Numbered from the stretch's first letter, positions 50,346 to 62,700 are shown. The stretch is DNA of 64,000 bases from Branchiostoma floridae (GCF_000003815.2 NC_049981.1:6156904-6220903); one strand, 5' to 3'. Notes: generated by a model from the letters alone, not told the origin. Made by a program: numbers and translations.

Positions 50346-51529
50346 GTATTCGCCAAAAGTACAGACAAATGCCTGTTTGAATTGTCCAGGATTTTAGGTC
50401 ATATCATTTTGTACAGTCGAAGTAACTTTATACGTTACACGTTCAGGTACAAAGGTTTATTTTCGATAAAGCCTACTTCAGCTTATCACTAGCCGTATTT
50501 GATCCATGTCAACAACCGACGAATGCCAGCAAAGTGACAAGGCCAGCTATGAAGCGATGACTCTTCTGAGATGAAGTACTGGAACACATGGAGAGTAGAG
50601 GCAGTTGCCATAGTTGGTTGAGCCAGAACATGTTTGCTGTACGGTGTAGTAACATAGATATGATTTTTCATGTACTCCTTTTATCCGGACCCCCAAAGAA
50701 CCTAACATGTTTTTCTCCGAGCGTAGGAGTAAAAGACCAAGATGGCATGCGCATTCTTTTGCCGATTGGATATAATCTATAGCCATCCTCGATCAAGGAG
50801 GTCCACACTTGTAACTTTTTTCTCGTTTTTGTTTTTTCTTTAGTTTTGAATTTATTCCGTAGGTAGGGTGAAGTATTGATTTGAATAACGAACTGTTTAT
50901 TTGCAGAATCATTCCCGATGGCTAATTGCATGTACAGCATTAAAGTAAGACGAAAGTAATGTAGTGCATTTTATACATAAGACTAATCAACTACATGTAT
51001 AAGGTGCTACGTTTACTGTTGCAGGATTCGAATTTTTCTTAAATTCTGATAGTATTGCTCAACTACGTTTAGACCCCCTCCCACCAAAGCGGCGTTGCAT
51101 AACGGGCAAATATTTGTCCTGCCAGCACTTTCTGCTTCGTTTACTTTTACTTTTGTCTGCACTTTGATCTCGTTTTAACATTCCACATTTGAGCCACATT
51201 CATGCTCGACTTTGTCTACTTCTCGTGCGGTCATCAGCTTTTTCAACATTCCCCACAAGATAATCGTTTACAAACTTGCCATTTGAGCAAGTCGAGCATC
51301 TGACTTAGTATCTTATATTTTGATTCTCATTCGGATTCTCCTGTCGTATTATTCGACAAATAGAGCAGGCAGGCAGTCACTTTGCTTGCCGGTGGTTTCG
51401 GCGACTTGTTTGTCTGACCTGCACATGACTTTTAAGGTGAAAGAGGGGTGTGCAAATCCTTCTCCACCCTCTCGTCTACTGATGCTCATACTCTCACAGG
51501 TGAAGCAGTGACACATGTAAGACGGCCCC
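50346..51529. other. Gene-free spacer
   Basis: No coding signal, RNA or structured repeat is recognised. Confidence 0.4.
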
Positions 51530-51850
51530 AGCAGATGCAGCTTTGTTATTTGGAGTATCCGCAGGAGGACTTCCGCCCAAGGATGTAAGGGGTTCCTCCT
51601 ACCCCTGACTCGTGTATGGCGGGTGCGTCATGCCCGACCAAGGCCCGGCTAAGGCCTGCCACTGCCACAAAGGCCTGCCACTGCCACTAGCCGAAGCAAG
51701 GTACTCACTCGGGAGTTATGTGAGGAAAGTCGTGTAAAGTGCCTTTAATTCCCAAGGGCACAAGATCGGTGACATGGTAGAGAATTCGAACTCTGGACCT
51801 CTTGGGCCTGAGCCCAACGCGCTGCCGATTACGCCATGCGATCTCATAAT
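51530..51850 (-). mobile_element. tRNA-derived SINE, second family
   Basis: The minus-strand A box TGGCGTAATCGG (51825-51836) and B box GAGTTCGAATTC (51782-51793) frame an anticodon-arm-like GTTGGGCTCAGGCCCAA. The acceptor stem fails, so it is a SINE head. The body continues AGGCACTTTACACGACTTTC. Confidence 0.8.
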
Positions 51851-51959
51851 CTTATATTAGTCTACAAACGGCACAAACATTTATATCAAATATAAGTGCA
51901 TTCCATATTAGATTCGGTATGTGGCATCTCAACTGTACATTCGTCAGGGCACATTGAAA

Positions 51960-52268
51960 AGTATCCTATTTGTCCTGGTCGCTATCCGCCCTCCGTTATA
52001 AAGTGATGGGGAAATCGTCGTCTGGAGCCTCTAGTCACCTATGCGCTGAGACGACCGCCTACAAGCGGGCGTCTAATTCCGCGCAAAGCAGACAACTTAC
52101 CGAGGGCTGGGCAGGTGGGTCGCTTCAGGCTCCAGAAGTGGTCGGAGGGCGGCCTGACGCAAGTGACGAGAGAATCCTAATTCTGCATACTTATACAATG
52201 GGGGGATCGGCGACCAGAATAAATAGCGCCTACACCCCTGATAAAATAAACAAACAAACAAACAAACC
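51960..52268 (+). mobile_element. Retroelement 3' end with (AAAC)n tail
   Basis: The sequence ends GATAAAATAAACAAACAAAC, a typical retroposon tail. The body (CGCAAAGCAGACAACTTACC, AATGGGGGGATCGGCGACCA) looks like a dispersed 3' end. The 105-codon frame through it has no domain. Confidence 0.5.
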
Positions 52269-52946
52269 AGTGCCTCAATTCTTCTAAAATAGGATATGAC
52301 GTAAGATCATGGCCAATGCCCCTGGGGTCCGCATTTTGTCCTATTACGCAACATTTTTTTAGGAAAGCAAAATAACTGAAGAAGGTCATCAATACATATA
52401 TCTTCGACATGGAATAACGCTCACCACTAGAAATAGTCCATGGACCAGGTCACCAAAACTGGCCATTTGGTACCAAACAGAGGGAAAAGGGTGACCTACT
52501 TTTTTGAAAAGGTTGATTCCTCTACTTCATTATTTTGCATGATAACCATGTCAGATGCCCAGCGTCATAGGAATTATCACGTGATTTTGTGACGTCACTC
52601 AAATCTATAGTTTTATCAAAAATCGTTCAATACAAGTCATCAAATGTGTTTTTTTTTTAGTTCTCCTTGTTTATAAAAATCTACCATTGTTTCAGCTCAC
52701 AAAGGATCTGGTGATAAGAAATTCGAATGACAAAATTAATGGATATGGACGAACGAACGAATGAAGTGTAAATATTCTGGCAAACGTTACTATCAGTAAC
52801 GCTAGTCCACCCTTATCCACACGGTAACCTACATTCGTTGTTTAAAAAGACACTATATTCAGGGCCCGGCTATGAAGTCGACGGACGCTCCAATAGTTTG
52901 CTTATATTTCAATTAAGTTGGCATATAACAACATGTACTGCCTTAA

Positions 52947-53901
52947 CCCTATTCAGACCGGGCTTTTTTGGTCATCCCTGGACCGGGGGGGGGGGCTTTT
53001 GAGGCCCTCCACTTCTAAGTCCCCTAACTCTCGAACGACGTGCCGTAAGGCCACCAAATTTTTAGGACATTATATCGACATAATATCTGACAAGTATTTG
53101 ACGTTTGACGTTACGTTGACGTAAGATGACGTAATTATGACGTCATCAATTTGATTATATTGGCCGGACCCATGAAAAAAGGGTATTCTCAGAAAACTTC
53201 AAGTTATACTACAAAAATGTAACAATAAGTGCAGATAACAGAATAATAATGTTTATTACGACTTGTATTGCCAATAGCAACATCGATGACGTCAAAATGA
53301 CGTCAGAAAATGACGTCATGCACATCTAAGATACGAGATAGGCTCCGCCATATTATATCCACCACCTTGAATTTTTAAAACTTCTTTTTTTTTCAACAAA
53401 TAATCACAAAGGGCAATGGAAATAGACTAAATTCATTCATTTAGATGGTTTTTGATGAAAAAATACCAGGTAGTTACAAATTTTAAGGGAAAATAAGCTT
53501 GTTATTCTTGATCTGGCCATACGGTCCGCCATCTTGGATTTTGGGCTGATGACGTCATCAAATTAGCATAATTTATGCATATATAATTATGAAAGATATG
53601 CTAAATAATATAAGATTTTATTCATGTAACAAAATATCAGTAATATAGCAAATAAATGTGAAAAATACATTGTTAGAACCAAAAATAGTGATTTTTGGCA
53701 AAACTGCCTGTCAGCAAACGGTTGCCATGGCAACACGAAAAAATGGAAAATTTGTCAAACTTCGCAAAATTGTTGCCAACAATATTTTAGGAAAACTCAC
53801 CAAATTTGGTGGCTTTAGCGTAAGGCGTTCTGGCGTTATAGGACATCGAAGTTAGCGCGGGCCTCAAAAGCCCCCCCCCCCCCCCCCCGGTCTGAATAGG
53901 G
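52947..53901 (+). mobile_element. piggyBac-like MITE (copy F), most complete
   Basis: The left end CCCTATTCAGACCGGGCTTT follows TTAA (52943-52946). The right end is its inverse, followed by TTAT. The ends also share GGGGGCTTTTGAGGCCC. It contains five exact TGACGTCA palindromes (53138, 53287, 53298, 53311 and 53550), CCGCCATCTTGGATT at 53527, and GTTGCCATGGCAAC at 53721-53734. No open transposase. Length about 955 bases. Confidence 0.9.
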
Positions 53902-56084
53902 TTATACCAGTGAATGGCCACCACTGCTGACCGGTCAGCACGAGGATGTAGCGGGATAAGGTTGAAACGTCTGATGTTTGCTGACAACCCGCCTGATGAT
54001 GTCAAACCCCTCTGGGAGCCAGCATCTCCTACCTAATAAGGTGGGTTATGTCCAGGGCAGGCTTAGATGTATTTAAAGAAATAAACGCCGGAGCAAATGA
54101 GATAACATACAGTGGTACTACGTAACCCCAGATAAAGCTGGCTTCTAGCCATGATTTAGGTGTTCAGATACAACAGATACACCTTTGCGTGACTTCTCTT
54201 GCAAGGTAATACTCTGGTAAACAAACTTTCGTGACATGCATAAGCATGTGTGTGCATCAGCCGGCCGTAACTGTCACGGATCACAGCCTGTATAAACTGC
54301 CGTACAGCGCACTTGTCAGGGGTTTACAAAATGCTTCTTGTGTTATGATATTGTACAAACGAAATGTAGACCTTCTCAGTGCTTGGTTCTTGCGCAGAGT
54401 GGATGGGCTTATGCCAAGGAGCTATGGAAGCTCTTTCGGGCTTATACCAAGGAACTATGAAAGCTCTTATACAAACACATATTCGCGGTGTCATGATTTC
54501 GTGGTGAGAAGATCAGGGTGAAAAACCGCGAAAGCAAAACCACCGCGAACATTTCAAGCTTCTAGGATTAGGGGCAGGCGTGCGAGAATGCATAGTGTAC
54601 CACCTGCTCTTATCACAAACTCAGGACGTCAAGTGACAGCCAACAGTCACCTTGGGGGTATCTCATGTTTTAGATACAGGTGTGTGAAAGTAAATGCTGT
54701 AAGTGAAAGCATAAATGTTTCCCATACTAGTATGTACCAATGCTATTTAATTACCTTGCATGTGCACTTCACTGCGAATTCTACGTAACAAAAACGGTAT
54801 GCAACATTGTTGGCGATCATTTGAATAGTCAACACAATCAGATTTTAGATTTTCTCGTAGCGAAATGCCAGAACCTACCGTAGAGCATTGCCAGCCTTTC
54901 TGAATTTTATAGCGTAAAGCGTTGACGGCTCTAGCATTGTACTAGTCTGTAAGCAAACGTGTCAGCTGGATGAAAAAAGGGTTGGAATTTAGCCAAATAG
55001 GGACAAATAAGTTTCCAGGGGAATTCAGTTAGTCTTTTGCAGTCTATCCAGCTATCTCCGCCGGGCGGACAGTTCACTCCTAGGCCAATGAACTCCTACT
55101 AGGCTTTTATTCCTAACTTGGCCAAAGTCCCTATTACTATTCGGCTAGGCGGGAGTCTGATAGAGATTAGCATTGTCTGCCCTCGTAAGTGACTTAGCGG
55201 AGAGCGTAATCAGAACCCCCATGCAGACCCTCTGATATCATTTGCCACTTTTTTCGTCGGCATTCTGTATCAACCTTTTGCCCCCGGTCGTAGGCTTAAA
55301 AATGGAGGAGGGGTAGGTCCTGGGAATTGTGTCTCCTCCTGCCCCAATTTTTCGTGAACTGGTGGCGGAAATAGTTTTACAAGGGGTCCAATTCGCTGCC
55401 GTGCTAATCCGGAACAAACGCATTCAACCGCGCAAATATGTGACCGAACAGCACCACAACGTAACAGAGTAATCATCTTTACGTATAGAGTTATCACAGA
55501 AACATCAAAATCAACTCAATATGATTTGGATTTGATTGTAGATGTAATAAATTATTCTATTTTACCTTTATTCGATCGATTTTAAGTGTTTCTGGTAATT
55601 ACTTCCGCTTTACTTTATATTTGGATGCGGTGTATTTACTCTCTTTTTTTCCGTCAGGTTCATTTAGAAGTCTCAGGCTGCCGACATTTTTTTTCTTTAA
55701 TTCAGGAAAAGTTTCTTATTTGCAATGTGAATTTTATGACTCCGTCATTTTCTCTTCTGTATGCTGAGTTACCACCGCGGCACCCATAGCGTTGGAGAGG
55801 TGGACAAAAAACGCGGAATGTGGTAAGAAGGTCACAATTTTCCCCCTACAATTTCTAGTATTCTACTCAAAGAACAGGCGCTAGCTTCCACTGACTTTGT
55901 GAAGAAATGCTTTTGAGAAAGCGGGCCGAGTGAGAAGTAGATACGAGTATGAAATGGCCACAGGGACCAAAGTGCAGCCAAATGTAAAAGTAAACGAAGA
56001 ACAAAGTGCTTGCACTGCATGGCAAACGAGTGAATGGTTGCCCGTTATGCAACACCGCTTGGGTGGGAGGGGGTCTCTGCGTAG
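53902..56084. other. Gene-free spacer
   Basis: A short GC-rich patch at 54480-54550 (GTGAAAAACCGCGAAAGCAA) resembles a dispersed-repeat end. Nothing else is recognised. Confidence 0.4.
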
Positions 56085-56510
56085 TTACCTTCGCCAAGAC
56101 TTGGTTGTATTTTGGGTAGCGTTTGTGTGTGTGTTTATTTGTGTGTAGAAGACCAGCTTAACTCAAGAACGCCTGAATGGATTGTATTGATATTTGGTAT
56201 GTGGGTAGATCGTGGTGAGACCTAGAAACGATTAGATTTTTGGCCCCTAGCGGCTTGATACGGTACTGCAGCGGAACTTCCGGGTTTGATATCTCGAGTT
56301 CTGGACATGCTGTGGTCATGATTTTTGAGTGGTAGATAGCGCTTAGGGCATAGAGTAATCGGTGTAGGTTTGGGCTCCCTAGCGGTTTGTTTTGGAACGG
56401 CAGGGGCCGGTTTAGTGTCAGAATTTGAAAGGGAATAACTCCAGAAGGGGTTGACGGATCGTCATGATTTTCGGTATGTAGATAGCTTAAGTGATGATCC
56501 ATATACTATT
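56085..56510 (+). mobile_element. Dispersed repeat of the CTCAAGAAC superfamily
   Basis: It starts TTACCTTCGCCAAGACTTGG, a hairpin-like end followed by (GT)n. It contains AACTCAAGAACGCCTGAATG, GATATTTGGTATGTGGGTAG, TGGTCATGATTTTTGAGTGG and GATTTTCGGTATGTAGATAG. It resembles 23955-24745 in plan. Confidence 0.65.
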
Positions 56511-56696
56511 ATAGTTAAATATTTATTATGCAAATTGAAATCTATTTTCCAATCCCCTGAATTGTCTAATCCCATTGTGGTGGTAAATGACAGAGATTTT
56601 TTTTTTTTACATTTGGAACTTATGAACAGGTGAACATCAATGAGATTTAACCATTCTCTCCTCACATAGATTGTGTCAGATTGTCTCAAATGCCAG

Positions 56697-57925
56697 CATC
56701 TTTTTATAAGTTAGCAAAGGTTCGAAAGATTACTCAACGAGTTTCAGGTATAAAGAACGAATCTTTTGACGAAAAGTGTATTTTGGTATCTTCGAAGTCA
56801 TCCTTTTACGTCTTGCATAACATTCAAAGTATAAAATCAAGGCTGTAAACAAATCGATTTTGGTCACTCTAAAGTCATTCAGACTGAAATATACACGTTT
56901 GTCTTGCTGCTTTTTCTTAAATCTCTCATGTAGCTTGTTCACCATCAATTTCTTTATCATGCCACGTTATTAGTGTAAATCATACAACACTAAAACACTT
57001 CGATTTATTGAAAATAGTACTTCAATAATCTAAATGTACAGATGAAGAACAAGAAAACATATTGTCATCATGTTGGAATTAAACGGTATAACGGTAACAC
57101 CCCATTTCCACTAGGAGCGCGGTGGGGGCGCCATGGTCGCCATGGTCGCCGTCACCTGCGCGACTGTTTTGAACCTGCTCAAAACAGTCGCCGTGAGAGC
57201 GCCGTGGACGGCGATCCAACGATGAGCGCAGAGAGAGCGCCAAGAGAGCGCTCAGCGAGCGCCATGAGCGCCAAGAGAGCCACAGCGAGCGCTGCGAGCG
57301 CAATAGGTCTCAACAGTGGTTTATGATACCAATTTAGCCAGGACGGCGCTCGCACCGCGCTTTCACCGCGCTCCCTCTGCGCTCTCAACTGCGGTTTGTG
57401 AAGAAGTATATTTGACACAGACAGAACCCGGAGAACTGTTCAAAATGTGCCGATGATTTACAATTAAACAACCTGAGAAGGAAAAACCAAGGTTTAAAAA
57501 AAAAACCAAGGTTTATCGTTTCTCAACTTATTTTTAAATTTCAACATGATGGCTTTAGGTTTTCTTGTTCTTCATCTGTGCATTTAGATTATTGAAGTCC
57601 TGCTGTTTTCAATAAATCGAAGTGTTTCAGTGTTGTATGATTTACACTAAAAACATGGCATGATAAAGAAATTCATGGTGTCATTTAAATATGACAGATT
57701 TAAGAAAAAAACAGCAAGACAAACGTGTATATTTCAGTCTGAGTGACTGTACAGTGACCAAAATTGGATTTGTTTACAGCCTTGATTTTATACTTTGAAT
57801 GTTATGTAAGACGTAAAAGGATGACTTCAAAGATACCAAAATACACTATACGTCAAAAGATTCGTTCTTTATATCTGAAATTCGTTGAATAATCTTTCGA
57901 ACCTTTGCCAGCTCATAAAAAGATG
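56697..57925. mobile_element. Large foldback element, 385-bp inverted arms
   Basis: The left arm (about 56697-57080) and right arm (about 57540-57925) are inverted copies sharing AACGAATCTTTTGACG, TTGTCTTGCTG and GATGAAGAACAAGAAAAC. The spacer is rich in GAGCGC words and holds a perfect 13-bp stem (57160-57172 with 57179-57191). No transposase. The frames inside are short. Confidence 0.88.
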
Positions 57926-58069
57926 GTGACATTTTTTAATGAGTTTTTGGTCGCGGTGAGAGCGCGCTGGGGTCGCCGGAGAGATTCCACTAGAGCAGCT
58001 TTTTCTGGCGTCGCGCCTCTGGCCAATTTTCCATCGCAGCGAGAGCGCGGAGAGGGCCTAACTACCTTA

Positions 58070-59230
58070 AGGTGGGTTTACACCTGCGTATATTTTCATG
58101 CCGCATGAGTTCCGTTTTGACATTTTTCGACATTTTGACTGATTTCTTCAATACGCGGCCGCACGCACAAGTCGCACCTCAAACGCATCTGAATCGTTTT
58201 TAGAAAGTTTCACGAACGCATGCACTGTGCGAAAGGGTGTGATTTCCGGACAAAGTCGGAGTTGACATATTTTTGGACATGCTAAATATTCGGACTGCGT
58301 CCGGGCACGATGTTCAATATTTCCCATATCTGGAAATATCATGAGTCAGGAATTGTCTTGTTATGTATCCGGACAAATAAGACTTTCCTGTTTTTCAAGA
58401 TACGCGCCATTGACGTTTCTTGTCTCCGAATACGTGATATGTTCTACATTCTTTGCATATTCAAGGTCCATATATTTCGAATTAGGAGTTTGCACGAAAC
58501 ATGATGTGCATTTTTTCTGGGCCATTGTCAGATGACATTTTCATATTCATTATGTCTCAGAATGTCATGATTCATGAAATGTTTTGGCACATGCCCGGAC
58601 GGATAGAATTTCCCGTTCTTCCGAATACGTGCCAGCGACATTTCATGTTTTCGAACTCATACTAGTTTCTTTTCCTTCCATTTACGAGACATATCCGCGA
58701 CAGATATTCCATGGATTTTAGGACAGATTTGGAGTTAGCATATTCTGACCGTTACTGATAAAGGTATTCTATACGTGAATTGTGAATCGGTGATTGTTTT
58801 ATTGCGCATCTGAACAAATAAGACTGCAATTTTTTGCCGAAATTTTCGCTCCTTCCAAATTCATATTCCGTTCCATTTACGACAGATGTCCAAAACAGAA
58901 ACATTCCAGAGATCAGTTTTCGGACCACTTAATGGTTAACAAATTACTTTTCTTGTCATACATGAATCTGAGATTGCTTTGTTGGGTATCCTAATAAGGT
59001 TTCCTATCTTGTCAAATACACGTCATTAACGTTTTTGTTTTTGTATATGTGTTTTTATTTTACAACGAGTATGCCCGATGTCGATGTATGTTTACTCTTT
59101 AATTTTCTGGTAATTGAAGCTTATTAGCTACCATATACATGTGCAAATATACTAACATCGACATTCACAATCAAATGACACAGAAAACAATTTTTGCGAT
59201 GGTAACAGTTATGAGTCAAGTATTATTGTT
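58070..59230. repeat. TCCGGAC-rich subterminal region
   Basis: It contains many CCGGACA, TCCGAA and ATATTCGG words. The block TGCACTGTGCGAAAGGGTGT with ATTTCCGGA (58211-58243) recurs inverted at about 62302-62333, as does GCGTATATTTTC. This suggests one large element whose ends are inverted relative to each other. Confidence 0.6.
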
Positions 59231-59234
59231 TCTT

Positions 59235-59690
59235 TGCATATCCGGACAATATCAAGAACAACATGCACTCAAAACACTCCACCCCAGCGGTGCAGTTTGG
59301 GATAGGTCCATATCCGGATAAAATCTTGAACAAAGTTCAGTCAAAACACTCCACCCCAGCGGTGCAGTTTGGGATAGGTCCATATCCGGACAATATCTTG
59401 AACAAAGTTCAGTCAAAACACTCCACGCCAGCGGTGCAGTTTGGGATATGTCCATATCCGGACAATATCATGAACAAAGTTCAGTCAAAACACTCCACAC
59501 CAGCGGTGCAGTTTGGTATAGGTCCATATCCGGACAATATCTTGAACAAAATTCGGTCAAAACACTCCACACCAGCGGTTCAGTTTGGGATAGATCCATA
59601 TCCGGACAACATCATGACAAAAAGTCACTCATGATATTGAATACCTGCGTTGCTATGTGGGAATGGTCCATATCCGGACAATATCACGAG
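59235..59690. repeat. 72-bp tandem repeat, about six and a half units
   Basis: The word TCCATATCCGGA (or close) starts at 59235, 59307, 59379, 59451, 59523, 59595 and 59667, exactly 72 bases apart. Units contain AACACTCCACNCCAGCGGTG. As 72 is a multiple of three, frames stay open on both strands. They have no start context or domain. Confidence 0.95.
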
Positions 59691-61490
59691 GCACTCGTAA
59701 AGCGGTTATGCAAGCTGTGCAAAGTGCCGAGCAGACCAGTGCGTTGGCATGTCAACGGTGCGCCAGGCACTGGGGAAGTCGCTGCAGATAACAGCCTACA
59801 CCGCGCCACAGCGTTTGCTGCTGTGTACAACTTTGAAACTGGTAAGTACATGATGCATTTCTGTGAAACAGGCATGATGGATGACACTAACTTGCTTGGA
59901 ACAAGGAGGTTGAAAGAGGGGACCCCTCTTTCAACCTCCTTGCTTGGAACCATCTGGAGGAGTCCTTAGGTAACAAGACCATATTAGGAAGTCACATGAC
60001 TTGACTAGACCAATAGTAGACCAGCTGGTGACAGCAGTTAGGTTTGAAACTAGATTTGAACATCAGTTGTCGCCGCCGCTAGCCGCTACCGGACCAAGAA
60101 CTTGAAGAAGTGAGTAGTGTAGCTCTCTAGTACATAGATTGTATATACATAGCAGTTACCGTTCTTAGTTCCGTATATGTCTGTCAGCAATGGCTGTTAT
60201 CCCTTCCTAGTGTTTTGTGTATTTAATAATTAGTAGTGTGATCTTTTTGTAAAGTATGATAGATCACTTCTCTTTCAGTTGGAACCCCCGCGTGTCATCC
60301 CCGGCTTGTTTACAAATTGCCCGTTCCATAGTTAGTTAAATTCTCATATTATTTTGTGCTGTAAGAGCCGTAACGGTTGCTTCTAAACTTTTCTGTCCTA
60401 TTGTTTTGGCTGGCTAAATCTTTATAGAACCAATGAGGAACTGTAATCTCCTTACTACTGGGACCAATGTGATTGTGTGCATATTCAAATTCCATTCGTT
60501 CTTTGGGGTCCTTATCTGTGCCATCTGTGTGGCCCTCGCCCTTTGATGATAGCCGACTCCAGATTCCTGCCTTTGTCCCCGTCTTGTCCTGCTGTGATTG
60601 TTATGGCCGTGTTGTTTGAATAATTTTACATGTACCGTTCATGGGTTCGGTGCAGTTACAAGCCGTTCTTTTCCATTCCAGCCGCTGAGCCCCTGTTTCC
60701 CAATCGCCTGTCCTGCCATGCCGACGACCGAGGCCTACCTCCTCGTAACACTTACGACAGTCTGTGCCCGGTGCCGTTGCATCCTGCCAGAATTGTTTCT
60801 ACTCTGAAGACGGACAGTGCCGGAGCGGGCTGTCCTCGAGACGTGCCGTCGATATTGCGGGGTCTTGCCAGAGCATCTTCCGTCGTCAATGATCGTCCAC
60901 TACCACAAAGACGCAGAAGAGGGCTCCCCGGACGATGATTCCACAGTCAACACGATACGGACTTATAGAGGACTTGAAAATGGACTGTCGTACTGATTTC
61001 GCAATTACATTTTTATCCTACGAATATTGATTGTATGGTATATAACGTTAGACTTGTGTCGGATACTGTACATTTGATATTGTACATTTAAACTGATCAG
61101 TTTTGTTATGATGTTATTGACTTGGGCTTGATATTATTGGATCTGACAGTGATTGTCTGAACTGTTTAACTTTGGCTTCGTTCGAGCTTCACTTTTTGTG
61201 AAGACCAATGAGGTTGTAGTGAGCTAAAACTTCCTTCGTATGACTAAGAGACAAATGCATATTGATTTGCCCCTTGACGTTAACATGATCTGTTCCTCCA
61301 CATAATGTATATGTTGTGATACTTGTGTCATCTGATTTATACAGGAAAGTCTTTGAAAAGCTTTCACAAAATGTAGCCTTACCGAGTAAGCATTTTCGGG
61401 GTTAAAACGGACAGGAAACGTTAAATATCAGGTATCTAGCATGATCGTAAAGTTACTGGATATTCTGAAATAATGTGTTGTATTGTTCCT
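59691..61490. other. Unassigned, less repetitive segment
   Basis: Bases about 59700-59960 form a continuous frame (RLCKLCKVPSRPVRW) that I do not recognise. A snap-back structure lies at 59891-59950. From 60000 to 61490 there are short open frames without domains. It could be unique DNA or the inside of a larger element. Confidence 0.4.
59891..59950. repeat. Snap-back inverted duplication
   Basis: The 19-base arms 59903-59921 and 59923-59941 are perfect inverse copies around a single A. The 12-base word CTTGCTTGGAAC flanks it as a direct repeat (59891-59902 and 59939-59950). Confidence 0.9.
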
Positions 61491-61499
61491 ATGATGTTT

Positions 61500-62320
61500 C
61501 AGTATATCTTTAGTTTATGCAACCTTTCCGAGGCGTAATAGCCCCGAACGCGCTCAGAAAATATGAAATATTCGGAACGTGTTTTGTCTCCAAGTGTCCG
61601 AGAACGTTCCATAATTTGGAATCCGGATATGAGACATGATAATACGGTCCCATTCTGGAATACGGAAATGCTCAGCATATGCGACCATTCCGGGGCGTAA
61701 AAGTTCTGGACGTGATCAGAAAACATGAAATATTAGCCAATGTCTTTTGTCTCCAAAGAGTCCCAGAACGTTCCATTACTTTGAATCCGGATATGCGACA
61801 TGATCATATGGTTCCATTCTTGACTCCTGAAATTATCCAGATTTATACGAAACTAGTATTCGGAACGTGATTTGTATCCAAAGAGTCCGGAAACGTTCCA
61901 TAACTGGAAATCCGGATATGAGACGTAATTATTTGGTTCCGTTCCGGACTCCTGAAATTATCCGGATTTATACGAAATATTCGGAACGTGATTTGTATCC
62001 AAAGAGTCCGAAAACGTTCCATTACTGGAAATCCGGATATGAGACGTAATTATTTGGTTCCGTTCCGGACTCCTGAAATTATCCGGATATATACGAAATA
62101 TTCGGAACGTGTTTTGTCTCAAAAGAGTCCGAAAACGTTCCATTACTGGAAATCCGGATATGAGGCAGGAATTAAATGGTCCCGTTCCGGACTCCTGAAA
62201 TTATCCGAAAACGCAGGGGAGTCATGTCAGATTTCGTCCGGATATTGTCCGGATATATCCAGAAACGGTCCCGATCCGGATGTATACAAACATAGAAACG
62301 TCCGGAAATGACACCCTTTC
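61500..62320. repeat. Satellite, 121-bp unit
   Basis: Units contain AAATCCGGATATGAGACGTA, GGTTCCGTTCCGGACTCCTG and TATTCGGAACGTG. The GAGACG word occurs at 61920 and 62041, with GAGGCAG at 62162, giving a 121-base period. Earlier units are diverged. The frames of 60-107 codons across it are repeat translations. Confidence 0.92.
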
Positions 62321-62700
62321 GCACAGTGGCAGGCAAACGAAAATATACGCCCAGTACACCCGATAGTTTTGGACATGCACAAAACTATCATTCGTACGCA
62401 GTTTGGTGCCCAAAACGTTATGGATGCGCAATACAGTGGTCCCACGTCGGTCGATAGCGCTATGAAGACGCTACATGTTTGCGCTTTATACGCAGTAATA
62501 CGCGGAAATCGCGGTATTGCGTGTACATAGCGTTCTTACAGCGCAGACACAACGCACCATGAGCGACCGTATAACGAATACACACATAGATCACGATTTA
62601 GTACCGTGCGTTCTGCGATCGCTTTGCGCATACTACGCGTACTGATAGCGTGATCGACGCACACTCCAGATTTGGAATAAATACGAAGGTGCATCTGACT
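62321..62700. other. CG-rich ACGC/GCGT segment
   Basis: Dense ACGC, GCGT and CGAT words (TACGCGGAAATCGCGGTATT). It probably continues the large element that begins near 58070. No coding signal. Confidence 0.45.

Noticed and set aside
51780-51850. A genuine tRNA gene on the minus strand
   Set aside because: A and B boxes are good, but the acceptor stem does not pair and the sequence runs on into a SINE body.
59263-59969. Two overlapping frames of 123 and 173 codons
   Set aside because: The first parts are translations of the 72-bp array. The unique tail (RLCKLCKVPSRPVRW) has no family I recognise, so no gene is claimed.
60598-60938. Overlapping 69- and 102-codon frames
   Set aside because: No domain, no splice support and no codon pattern strong enough to call a gene.
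61679-62311. Frames such as ICIQRVRKRSITGNPDMRRN
   Set aside because: They repeat with the 121-bp satellite and have no coding signature.
59235-62320. Could the regular arrays be a CRISPR locus?
   Set aside because: There are no constant short repeats with unique spacers. Whole units are repeated, and the host is an animal.
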